12,528 nucleotides of DNA, from the NCBI GenBank assembly GCA_030684415.1, contig JAUXNL010000142.1, positions 1 to 12,528 of the forward strand, in the 5' to 3' direction. The stretch's first letter is position 1. Every line of letters begins with the position of its first letter. Positions 1-7,168 of the stretch are shown here, in pieces. Source of the DNA: Moraxellaceae bacterium. GTDB taxonomy: Bacteria; Pseudomonadota; Gammaproteobacteria; Pseudomonadales; Moraxellaceae. Made by a program: the position numbers and the translations under genes. The notes beneath the pieces were generated by a model, which saw only the letters and a program-made list of their open reading frames with translations, was not told the DNA's origin and did no database searches.

Positions 1-661
1 CATACACTTTGGGCGCGATGGCTGACGGGTTACCGGTGCGCGACAGAAACTCACTGAACTCGCCGATATTGCGCGCTTCTTTATAGAAATCGACCTCCTC
101 CATCATGCACGCCTGGATTTCGGCCACGATGCCGGACAGCGATGCAAACTTGATTTTGGGGAAAGCGACTTCCACCACGCGCGCGGCAAAATACAGAAAA
201 TTGAGATCGGTGAGCAGAATGTTTTCAACGCCGGGCTTCTGGATCTTGATCACCACTTTCTCACCGGTGACCAGCGTGGCGGCATGCACCTGGGCAATCG
301 AGGCCGAGGCCAAGGGCGTTTCATCAATGTCGGCGAACACCTCATCGAGCGGACGGCCGAGTTCGCTCTGCAACACGCCACGCAAAACGGAGAACGGCAG
401 GGGCGTGGTCTTGTCCAGGCAATGCTGGAACTCGGTGACATACGCTTCCGGAAACAGCGAGGGGGAGCTGGCAATGAACTGCCCGAGCTTCACATAGGTG
501 GCGCCCAGACGTTCGAAGGTCTGGCGCAGCAGGCGCGGCAGTGGCGGCCGCTCTCCCAGCAGCCAGCCCGTGCCGGTCTGGGCCAGCACCATGGTGGTCT
601 GGGTCACGCGCAGCATGCCCTTGAGGGCGTTGCCAAGATTGGCGTAGCGGTTGTTGCTCAT
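1..661 (-). CDS. ABC1/UbiB (AarF) family atypical kinase, N-terminal 220 residues, cut by window edge
   Basis: The first 220 codons are present and the gene continues off the left edge. The protein shows the ABC1/ADCK/UbiB hallmarks in order: the family-specific KxGQ motif at residues 58-61 (K-L-G-Q), an alanine/serine-rich nucleotide loop at about 116-128 (PLASASIAQVHAA) in place of a glycine-rich P-loop, the presumed ATP-binding lysine at K139 (VVIKIQ), and an acidic EVDFYKEARN segment at about 189-198. Members of this family are membrane-associated atypical kinases or ATPases; UbiB supports ubiquinone synthesis, but many paralogues have no assigned substrate. The catalytic C-lobe is not visible, so I do not assign UbiB itself. 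The ATG at 661-659 has GGAG about 7 nt upstream. It lies 51 bp after the PrmC-MoeB gene on the same strand and is probably co-transcribed with it. Confidence 0.88.
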   Translation of the reverse strand, partial: MSNNRYANLGNALKGMLRVTQTTMVLAQTGTGWLLGERPPLPRLLRQTFERLGATYVKLGQFIASSPSLFPEAYVTEFQHCLDKTTPLPFSVLRGVLQSELGRPLDEVFADIDETPLASASIAQVHAATLVTGEKVVIKIQKPGVENILLTDLNFLYFAARVVEVAFPKIKFASLSGIVAEIQACMMEEVDFYKEARNIGEFSEFLSRTGNPSAIAPKVY

Positions 662-712
662 GTCACGACTCCTCATCTCCTTGCGGGAAGACCTGTACGG
701 CCAAAGCCGGTC

Positions 713-2368
713 TCAGGTTTTCCGTGGGCTGCATACGACACAGCCCGGGTCCCGTTGCACCGAAAGGGTGCGCATCATCCCCGTCATGCCATCCCAGAGC
801 CAGAGGCGACCGACCAGCGGCTCTCCCACTCCTGTCAGCATTTTCAGGGCTTCCGTGGCGGCCAGCGTGCCCGCCACTCCAGTCACGGGCGCCAGTACAC
901 CGGCCTCGGCACAGCTCGTCTCCGCCTCGGCACCGTCGCAGTACAAGCAGCGGTAGCAGGGCGACTCCGGGCGCCGCGCATCGAACACAGCAAGCTGCGC
1001 GCCAAAACCGATGGCGGCCGCGCTCACCAGTGGCACACCGGCGGCAACGCAGGCGGCATTCACGGCATCGCGCGTGGCAAAGTTGTCGCAGCCATCCACC
1101 ACCAGATCAACGTCTGCGAGCAAGGGCGGCAAGGTGTCGGCATCGAGCACGACCGTCAGTGCACGCAACACGATCAGCGGGTTCTGCTGCGCGAGCTTTT
1201 CAGCCACCACTTCCGCCTTGAAGCGGCCAATATCTGCCGGCGTGAACAACACCTGCCGTTGCAGGTTGCTGGCGTCGATGCGATCGAAGTCCGCCAACAG
1301 CAGGTCGCCCACGCCGGCCGCGGCCAGATACTGGGCCAGTGGACAACCGATGCCGCCCAGCCCCACCACCAACACGCGGGATTTCTTCAAAGCGGCCTGC
1401 GCCGCAATATCAAAACCGGGGAGCATGATCTGGCGCGCGTAACGCAGCAGCTCGTCATCCGTCAGTATGGGCTGCTGTATGGGCTGCTGTATGGGCTGCT
1501 GTGTGGGTTGCTGTGTAGGCTGCTCATGAAAACAGCCGAAGGTGATACGTTCATGACCGCCCAAATCAACGCGCGAGTTCACCTCGGCAAAGCCCGCTGC
1601 TTCCAGCAAGGCGCGCACGGCCGGTGCTTGGTCGAAACCGTGCTCCAGTGCCAGCCAACCACCGGGCAGCAGGTGCGCGGGGGCCGCCGCGACTATCTGG
1701 CGAATGTCATCAAGGCCATCGGTCCCGGCCACCAGTGCGCTGCGCGGCTCGAAACGCACATCGCCGTCTTGCAGATGCGCATCGTCTTCGGCGATGTAGG
1801 GTGGGTTGGCCAGCACCAGCGCAAAACGCTCAGCCCCGAGCGGCGCAAACCAACTGCCCTCGCGGAACTCCACCGCCAGTGCGAGCCTACTAGCATTCTG
1901 GCGCGCCACCATCAGCGCGGGCCGTGACGCATCGACTGCCGTGACGTGTGCCGCCGGGCGCTCGATTTTGACCGCGAGGGCGATGGCACCACTGCCGGTG
2001 CCCAGATCCAGCACGGGCAGTGCCGCGCCGGCCGGCAGTTTTTCCAGCGCAAACTCCACCAGCAACTCGGTTTCCGGGCGCGGAATCAGCGTGTGCTCGT
2101 TGACCACGAGGTCCAGCGTCCAGAAGCCGCGACGCCCGATCAGGTGCGCAATCGGCTCGCCACGTTCGCGCCGTTCCAGCAGAGCGTCGAAGCGCATGAT
2201 CTGTGCTGCATCGGCCAGCTCGTCGTCATGCGCATACAGCCACGACGCCGACTTGCCCAACACCTGCAACAGCAGAATTTCGGCGTCGCGCGCCGCACTG
2301 TCGGACACGGCCGCCAAGCGCAACCGTGCCATGCGCCGTAACTCGCGCAGGGTGGGCACGCCACTCAT
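713..2368 (-). CDS. prmC-moeB: Fused PrmC (release factor glutamine methyltransferase) and MoeB/ThiF-like E1 adenylyltransferase
   Basis: This is one uninterrupted 551-residue frame. Residues 1-281 are a full PrmC/HemK: N-terminal helical domain, IPRPET at 95-100, SAM-binding D-L-G-T-G-S-G at 121-127 and the catalytic NPPY at 188-191. PrmC N5-methylates the GGQ glutamine of release factors. Residues 302-551 are a full E1-like MoeB/ThiF/HesA domain: ATP-binding GLGGIG at 336-341, NLQRQ at 368-372, the DGCDN acidic site at 425-429, zinc ligand pairs C471/C474 and C543/C546, and C486 in SCAEAGVLAP at the family's conserved cysteine. Such enzymes adenylate the C-terminal Gly-Gly of MoaD- or ThiS-type sulfur carriers. 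Residues 282-301 are five Q-Q-P-I/T repeats. Separate PrmC (277 aa) and MoeB (249 aa) of E. coli match the two halves in length. The start overlaps the prfA stop as ATGA. Molybdopterin (MoaD) rather than thiamine (ThiS) use is inferred from gene order only. Confidence 0.93.
   Translation of the reverse strand: MSGVPTLRELRRMARLRLAAVSDSAARDAEILLLQVLGKSASWLYAHDDELADAAQIMRFDALLERRERGEPIAHLIGRRGFWTLDLVVNEHTLIPRPETELLVEFALEKLPAGAALPVLDLGTGSGAIALAVKIERPAAHVTAVDASRPALMVARQNASRLALAVEFREGSWFAPLGAERFALVLANPPYIAEDDAHLQDGDVRFEPRSALVAGTDGLDDIRQIVAAAPAHLLPGGWLALEHGFDQAPAVRALLEAAGFAEVNSRVDLGGHERITFGCFHEQPTQQPTQQPIQQPIQQPILTDDELLRYARQIMLPGFDIAAQAALKKSRVLVVGLGGIGCPLAQYLAAAGVGDLLLADFDRIDASNLQRQVLFTPADIGRFKAEVVAEKLAQQNPLIVLRALTVVLDADTLPPLLADVDLVVDGCDNFATRDAVNAACVAAGVPLVSAAAIGFGAQLAVFDARRPESPCYRCLYCDGAEAETSCAEAGVLAPVTGVAGTLAATEALKMLTGVGEPLVGRLWLWDGMTGMMRTLSVQRDPGCVVCSPRKT
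1466..1525 (-). repeat. Five 12-bp tandem repeats encoding the Q-Q-P-I/T linker
   Basis: On the plus strand the unit tatgggctgctg is perfect three times (1466-1477, 1478-1489, 1490-1501) and is followed by two diverged copies (1502-1513, 1514-1525). Read on the coding strand the copies give EQPT-QQPT-QQPI-QQPI-QQPI, residues 282-301 of the PrmC-MoeB protein. The unit is a multiple of three, so gain or loss of copies would keep both domains in frame. Codon ATA (I) directly precedes LTDDELLRY, which is where a free-standing MoeB would have its initiating methionine. Confidence 0.95.
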
Positions 2369-3450
2369 GCTTCCCCCTCCGACAATGCCGCCAACTGGTC
2401 AGCCTGGTATTCGCGCGACAAGGCGGCGAGTACGTCGTCCAGATCGCCTTCGACGATTTTGTCGAGGCTGTAGAGCGTGAGATTGATGCGGTGATCGGTC
2501 AGACGGCCCTGTGGAAAGTTGTAGGTGCGAATACGCTCGGAGCGATCACCGGAGCCGACCAGATCACGACGCATGGAGGCCTGCGCTTCGTGCTGCGCCG
2601 CCTGGCGTGAAGCCAACAGCTTGGCCGCGAGCAAGCTCATGGCCCGTGCCTTGTTCTTGTGCTGGGAGCGCTCGTCCTGGCACTCCACCGTAATACCGGT
2701 CGGAATGTGCACGATGCGAATGGCGGAGTCGGTGGTATTCACATGCTGGCCGCCCGCGCCGGAAGACCGGAAGGTGTCGATACGCAAATCTTCCTTGCGG
2801 ATATCAACCGCTTCGACCTCTGGGGCTTCCGGCAAAATCGCGACCGTGCAGGCAGAGGTATGAATGCGCCCCTGCGACTCGGTGGCCGGCACGCGCTGCA
2901 CACGATGCACGCCGGACTCGAATTTCATGCGCGCAAAAACACTGTCGCCCTCCACGCGGGCAATCACTTCTTTATAGCCACCATGTTCGCCCTGACTGGC
3001 GGACACGATTTCGATGCGCCATCGCTGCTTTTCGGCAAACCGGCTGTACATGCGAAACAGATCGCCGGCAAAAATGGCGGCTTCATCGCCACCGGTTCCT
3101 GCCCGCACTTCCAGATAGATATTGCAGCTGTCGTTAGGGTCTTTGGGCAGCATCAGGCGTTCAAGCTCTGCTTCCAGTGCCGCCACCTGCTGGGCACTGT
3201 CACGCAGCTCTTCTTCTGCCATATCACGAAAATCCGGATCTTTCAGCAAGGTGCGCGCTTCATCTCCCGCACGCAAAGCGGCATCGAGCGCGTTGAAAGC
3301 CTCCACCACCGGTGACAACTCGGCATGTTCTTTTGACAGCCGACGGAAACGGTCGTTGTCCGCCACCACGCCAGCATCCGCCAACAACGCGCCCACTTCT
3401 TCCGCGCGCTCCACGAGCAACTCCAGTTTGTGCCGCAATGAAGGCTTCAT
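2365..3450 (-). CDS. prfA: Peptide chain release factor 1 (RF1)
   Basis: RF1 reads UAA and UAG in the ribosomal A site and triggers peptidyl-tRNA hydrolysis. The 361-residue product matches the usual length. The tripeptide PAT at 188-190 is the RF1 codon-reading motif (RF2 has SPF), and the universal GGQ lies at 233-235 within SSGAGGQHVN, so Q235 is the glutamine that PrmC methylates. The R-A-G-T-G-G-D-E-A segment at about 116-124 is also typical. The ATG overlaps the hemA stop as ATGA (3447-3450), and its own TGA overlaps the prmC-moeB start (2365-2368). The factor and its modifying enzyme are therefore translationally coupled. Nothing looks truncated or altered. Confidence 0.98.
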   Translation of the reverse strand: MKPSLRHKLELLVERAEEVGALLADAGVVADNDRFRRLSKEHAELSPVVEAFNALDAALRAGDEARTLLKDPDFRDMAEEELRDSAQQVAALEAELERLMLPKDPNDSCNIYLEVRAGTGGDEAAIFAGDLFRMYSRFAEKQRWRIEIVSASQGEHGGYKEVIARVEGDSVFARMKFESGVHRVQRVPATESQGRIHTSACTVAILPEAPEVEAVDIRKEDLRIDTFRSSGAGGQHVNTTDSAIRIVHIPTGITVECQDERSQHKNKARAMSLLAAKLLASRQAAQHEAQASMRRDLVGSGDRSERIRTYNFPQGRLTDHRINLTLYSLDKIVEGDLDDVLAALSREYQADQLAALSEGEA

Positions 3451-4751
3451 TCGCGGCGTCCACCGTCGCCACGCTGGCGGCTACGCCGGCTGCCATCGTC
3501 GCCAGTCACACCCAGCAGCTCGGCGGCCCAACGCAGCTTGTCATGCTCGCCACTCGCGGCGGCTTTTTTCATGGCGACCGTGGGCGAGTGCAGCAACTTG
3601 GCAGTGAGGCCGCGGCTCAGGCGCTCCAGCACCGCCGCCGGATCGTCACCTTTTTGCAGGGCCGCCAGGGCGCGCGCCATTTCTTCCTCACGCAGGCTTT
3701 CGGCTTGCTGGCGCCAAGTCGTCAGCGTGGACACCGCGCCTTGCTCGCGCTGCTGCGCCATGAAACGGCGTGCACGCTCGACCACAATCGCTTCGGCATC
3801 CTGTGCGGCGGCTTGCCGTGAGCGGATGTTTTCTTCAATGACCGACTGCAAGTCGTCAACCGAATAGAGATAGACATCGTTGAGCTCGGCCACCTCGGGC
3901 TCGATGTCGCGTGGCACGGCGATGTCGACCATGAAGATGGGGCGGTGACGACGCTTTTTCAGCGCTCGCTCCGCCATGCCTTTGCCGAGAATCGGCAAAG
4001 GCGAGGCAGTCGAGGTAATCACGATATCGGCATGCACCAGCGCGTCGGGAATTTCTTCCAGCGTGATCGCGCGACCGCCGAACTGTTCGGCAAGCGCCAA
4101 ACCACGCGACAGCGTGCGATTGGCCACGGTGATTTTGCGCACTCCCTGCTCAAACAAATGCTTGCCGACAAGCTCGATCGTCTCGCCAGCACCAATCAGC
4201 AGCGCTTCGGTTTTTTGCAGGTCGGTAAAAATCTGCCGCGCGAGCATGACGGCAGCAAACCCCACGGACACCGGATGCGCACCAATGGCGGTATCGGTGC
4301 GCACCTGCTTAGCCGCCGAGAACGTTGTCTGGAACAGGCGCTCTAACTCCGGGCCCAGTGTGCCGGCCTCCGCCGCCTGGCTGTACGCGGTCTTCAGTTG
4401 GCCGAGAATCTGCGGCTCGCCCAACACCATCGAGTCCAGACCGGCCGCCACCCGCATGATGTGGCGCACCGCCTCTTCATCCGTGAAGTGGTAAAGACTG
4501 GCGGCCAGCTCACTCAGGGGTAATTGCCGATCGCGGCCAAGCCAGGCAAGCAACGCCTCGCCGCTGCCCGCGGGCGCAAGCCCGTAAAACTCGGTGCGGT
4601 TGCAGGTGGAGAGAATGGCCAGCTCTTGCACGCCGGCATCGGCACAGGCGGCGCGCAGGGCGTCAGCAAGGGCGTCCGGCGTGAAGGCAACCTTCTCGCG
4701 CAGCGCCAGCGATGCTGTCTTGTGATTGATGCCCAGCGCCAGCAGCCCCAT
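3447..4751 (-). CDS. hemA: Glutamyl-tRNA reductase
   Basis: HemA reduces glutamate on tRNA-Glu to glutamate-1-semialdehyde with NADPH, the committed step of C5-pathway tetrapyrrole synthesis. The 434-residue protein begins MGLLALGINHKTA. It carries the catalytic cysteine C50 in STCNRTEFYG, the GEPQILGQ block at 111-118, the NADPH-binding stretch LLIGAGE at 184-190 and the VANRT segment at 209-213, then a helical dimerisation domain ending near LTAKLLHSPT (382-391). I chose the ATG at 4751-4749 because homology begins there. The frame stays open upstream to 4937, but that extension has no family resemblance. The ribosome site is weak (AGGG, about 6 nt upstream). The last 14 or so residues (SRRSRQRGDGGRRE) are a basic tail beyond the conserved fold, and the end overlaps prfA by ATGA. 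Confidence 0.97.
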   Translation of the reverse strand: MGLLALGINHKTASLALREKVAFTPDALADALRAACADAGVQELAILSTCNRTEFYGLAPAGSGEALLAWLGRDRQLPLSELAASLYHFTDEEAVRHIMRVAAGLDSMVLGEPQILGQLKTAYSQAAEAGTLGPELERLFQTTFSAAKQVRTDTAIGAHPVSVGFAAVMLARQIFTDLQKTEALLIGAGETIELVGKHLFEQGVRKITVANRTLSRGLALAEQFGGRAITLEEIPDALVHADIVITSTASPLPILGKGMAERALKKRRHRPIFMVDIAVPRDIEPEVAELNDVYLYSVDDLQSVIEENIRSRQAAAQDAEAIVVERARRFMAQQREQGAVSTLTTWRQQAESLREEEMARALAALQKGDDPAAVLERLSRGLTAKLLHSPTVAMKKAAASGEHDKLRWAAELLGVTGDDGSRRSRQRGDGGRRE

Positions 4752-4767
4752 GGTTAACCCTGTCTGT

Positions 4768-4783
4768 CGGGGCCGGGGCCCCG
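4768..4783 (-). promoter_or_regulatory. GC-rich hairpin in the hemA leader
   Basis: Read on the hemA strand the sequence is CGGGGC-CCCG-GCCCCG, a 6-bp all-GC stem with a 4-nt loop. It ends 16 nt before the hemA start codon, just upstream of the weak AGGG ribosome site. No T-run follows, so it is not an intrinsic terminator. It may influence leader stability or translation; this is inference. Confidence 0.5.
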
Positions 4784-4796
4784 TTTGCGGACGCGA

Positions 4797-4825
4797 ATTT
4801 TGCGCGATGGGGCCGTCAAAAACAA
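4797..4825 (-). promoter_or_regulatory. hemA: Candidate sigma-70 promoter for hemA
   Basis: On the minus strand TTGTTT (4825-4820) and CAAAAT (4802-4797) are separated by exactly 17 bp. The -35 box matches consensus at 3 of 6 positions and the -10 at 4 of 6. A start near 4790 would give a leader of about 40 nt containing the GC-rich hairpin. The match is weak and rests on position and spacing. Confidence 0.35.
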
Positions 4826-4972
4826 ACCGGCGGCCCGGGACAGCACCGGAAAGCCGCAGGACGAGCCAGAGCCGACCGGCTGCGCCCTTCGTCAAACCCC
4901 GGCAAGCGCTGCTGAAATCGTTGGGATGAGGCGCCAATCCCTTGATGGCGACACGGAAGCACAGACCTTATT

Positions 4973-5041
4973 GAGAGCTCTGAATAGCCCAACACCGTCC
5001 CGACTGAGCCCTTCGACTCGCTCAGGAGAGCTCTGTCTAGC
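4973..5041. repeat. 16-bp imperfect direct repeat flanking a short hairpin
   Basis: The sequence gagagctctgNNtagc occurs at 4973-4988 (NN = aa) and again at 5026-5041 (NN = tc), 53 bp apart, 14 of 16 positions identical. Between them lies an inverted repeat CTGAGC (5004-5009) / GCTCAG (5020-5025) with a 10-nt loop. The origin is unknown; a small intergenic repeat or a local duplication are both possible. Confidence 0.6.
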
Positions 5042-5112
5042 GTTTGATCTGAGTCAGCATGCCCTTTGATGCCCAACGGAAATCCCTGTGGGACTAATTC
5101 AGGGCGAACGGG
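5009..5112. repeat. REP-like fragments, apparently split
   Basis: The stretch at 5009-5026 (cccttcgactcgctcagg) and the one at 5098-5112 (ttcagggcgaacggg) resemble the left and right parts of the common proteobacterial intergenic palindrome of the type CCCTTCGAC-AAG-CTCAGGGCGAACGG. Both parts contain TCAGG at the broken edge, separated by roughly 70 bp of unrelated sequence. I recognise the pattern by eye and have not seen other copies in this window. Confidence 0.4.
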
Positions 5113-5416
5113 ATTATTCAGAGTATTCCTGAAACAACCGGCGTGACACTCGGCCTCTCGGACAGGGGAAATAAGCGGCCGATCACGCACTGCCCCTTCG
5201 TAACAGGCCACGCATTGCTCTGGCATTCGGACGCCACGGCCAATCCGTACTCACCCAGCCCGACCGTGATCCAGCCGTCGCTGGCTCAGGCACTCAACGG
5301 ACTGAGAGGCTTGCTGAAAAGGGCCGCTCAACAGGCCGTTAACCAACTCGCATATGGAGGTGCCACGGCTTTTTTGCCAAGATGGCTGTCCGGCCGTCCC
5401 TCTGTGGTTTCGATTC

Positions 5417-7168
5417 ATGCCTGCGTCCCGCCCTGCCATACGCCTTGCCCTCTCTGTACTGCCACTTCTGGTGCTGGCAGGCTGCGTGAGCCGGCCGCTC
5501 GCCGCTGTTGACGCAAAGCCGATCCTCACCTCTGCCACCGCAGAGTCTGCGGGTGCTGAAGCCACCGCAGCGGAGCCTGAATTCCGGCCCTTTCCGGCCG
5601 ATACGCTGGAGGCCTTGCTGGAGGCAGAGTTCGCCGGTTACCGACAGCGCGCCGACATCGCTTTTCACCAGTACACCGAACAGGCCCGCCGGACACGTGA
5701 CCCGGCTGTGCTGGCGCGCGCCACGACGATTGCACAATTGCTCGGTCAGGCTGAAAGCCTGGAGCTTGCCAAACTCTGGACGGACATCGAGCCAGAGAGC
5801 CCGGAAGCCTGGTATCTGCTGGTCCTCAACACCTTGCGTATGCAGCAGTTTGAAACACTGGTGCCCGCACTCGACCAATTGCTGGCGCTGCAACCGGATG
5901 CCGATCTGGAGCAGGTGTTTGTCGCGGCCAGCCCGGCCTCGCCCGCCGCACGTGCGGCCCTGAGTGACAGCCTGCGTAGCGTCGAAGAAAAGCACCCTGA
6001 CAATCCCCACCTGATGTTCGCCCGCGCCCTGCTGCAAGCGCAGGCCGGTGAGCGCGAGGCTGCGATGGCCACCGTAAAGCAAGCGCGCCAGTTGCGTCCC
6101 GCCAGCCCGCAGATCAATTTGCTGGAAGCCAAACTGCTGACCGAAAGTGGCCGCAATCAGGAGGCCGCCAGCCTGCTGGAAGCGGCGCTCAAGCGCCGGC
6201 CCGAGAGCCAGTCCTTACGTCTGAACTACGCCCGCTCGCTGGTGCGGGTGAACAACCTGAACGGGGCCGAGCGGGAGTTCCAGACCCTGGTGCAGCGCTT
6301 CCCGAACGAGGCCAGCCTGCGCCTCAGTCTCGCCCTGATCGCCATCGAGGCACGCCACGATGACATCGGCCGGCGTGAACTGGAGCAACTGATTGATCAC
6401 GACGAGTTTGCGGACGAGGCCAATTTTTACCTGGGCCAGTTGGCGCGCCGGCAAGGGAATGCAGACGAAGCCATTCTCGCCTATGAGCGCATTTTGCCCG
6501 GCCCACAGTTCCTGCAGGCCCAACTCGAAATCACACGCCTGCTGGTGGCCGGCAAGCAGCTCCCCGAGGCGCGTCGGCGCTTGGCCGAAGCCCGTGCCCA
6601 GTTACCCGAACTGCGCCTTCCGCTCTACCAGACCGAAGCCGAGATACTGAGTGAGCTCAAGCATCACAGTGATGCCCGCCAACTGCTGACTCAGGCCCTG
6701 GCGGAAAATCCCGGCAACTCGCAACTGCTGCTGAGTCGCGCACTGAGTGCTGAACGCGAAGGCCGTATCGATCTTTTCGAAGCCGATTTGCGCGACATCC
6801 TGCGCACAGAGCCCGACAACGCCTCCGCCTTGAATGCGCTCGGCTATACACTGGTGATTCATACCGACCGGCTCGACGAAGCCGAGGCCTATATCCGCCG
6901 CGCCCATGAGCTGAAACCTGATGATCCAGCCATCATCGACAGCATGGGCTGGGTCAAGTTCAAGCGGGGCGATGTGAAAGGCGCACTCGTTGACCTGCAG
7001 CGGGCCTATGCCCTGTTCCCGGACGGCGAAGTCGCAGCCCACCTCGGTGAAGCGCTCTGGGTCAGCGGCCAGCGTGATGAGCCCCGGCGCATCTGGACTG
7101 ACGTCCTGCGTCAACACCCCGTCAACGAACACATTCTTTCGACACGCAAACGCCTCGACCCACAATGA
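5417..7168 (+). CDS. lbcA: LbcA-like TPR outer-membrane lipoprotein
   Basis: The 583-residue protein opens with a lipoprotein signal: a basic n-region, a hydrophobic core LALSVLPLLVLAG and a lipobox ending at C23 (VLAGC). Residue +2 is valine, not aspartate, which suggests sorting to the outer membrane by Lol. From about residue 190 to the end it is a run of helical tetratricopeptide repeats, with good matches such as ALNALGYTL...DEAEAYIRRAHELKPDDP followed by DSMGWVKFKRGD. In Pseudomonas aeruginosa the gene at this locus, between hemA and lolB, encodes LbcA, the lipoprotein partner that activates the periplasmic protease CtpA towards peptidoglycan hydrolases. The function here is inferred from synteny and architecture. 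I chose the start at 5417 for a normal-length signal peptide; the same frame is open from an ATG at 5354. The stop overlaps lolB by ATGA. Confidence 0.88.
   Translation: MPASRPAIRLALSVLPLLVLAGCVSRPLAAVDAKPILTSATAESAGAEATAAEPEFRPFPADTLEALLEAEFAGYRQRADIAFHQYTEQARRTRDPAVLARATTIAQLLGQAESLELAKLWTDIEPESPEAWYLLVLNTLRMQQFETLVPALDQLLALQPDADLEQVFVAASPASPAARAALSDSLRSVEEKHPDNPHLMFARALLQAQAGEREAAMATVKQARQLRPASPQINLLEAKLLTESGRNQEAASLLEAALKRRPESQSLRLNYARSLVRVNNLNGAEREFQTLVQRFPNEASLRLSLALIAIEARHDDIGRRELEQLIDHDEFADEANFYLGQLARRQGNADEAILAYERILPGPQFLQAQLEITRLLVAGKQLPEARRRLAEARAQLPELRLPLYQTEAEILSELKHHSDARQLLTQALAENPGNSQLLLSRALSAEREGRIDLFEADLRDILRTEPDNASALNALGYTLVIHTDRLDEAEAYIRRAHELKPDDPAIIDSMGWVKFKRGDVKGALVDLQRAYALFPDGEVAAHLGEALWVSGQRDEPRRIWTDVLRQHPVNEHILSTRKRLDPQ

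Larger units (their letters stand above)
4752..5416. other. Divergent intergenic region between hemA and the TPR lipoprotein gene
   Basis: These 665 bases separate two divergently transcribed operons. Short open frames exist on both strands but none has a ribosome site plus recognisable protein features. What I can support inside is a candidate hemA promoter and leader hairpin near the left end, a 16-bp direct repeat with a hairpin, and REP-like fragments at 5009-5026 and 5098-5112. I could not find a convincing sigma-70 promoter for the rightward operon. Confidence 0.7.

Noticed and set aside
284..1927. 547-residue open frame on the plus strand
   Set aside because: It lies antisense to the ABC1-family kinase and PrmC-MoeB genes, has a composition typical of a GC-rich shadow frame (many H, Q, R, G) and shows no domain.
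4752..4937. Upstream extension of the hemA frame
   Set aside because: The 62 extra residues have no family match and would cover the promoter and leader hairpin; MGLLALGINHKT is the conventional start.
5354..5416. Earlier start for the TPR lipoprotein
   Set aside because: It would place 21 residues, including a cysteine pair, before an otherwise normal lipoprotein signal peptide. It cannot be fully excluded because neither start has a strong ribosome site.
5143..5511. 122-residue open frame in the divergent spacer
   Set aside because: It has no ribosome site and runs out of frame into the start of the TPR lipoprotein gene; no recognisable protein.
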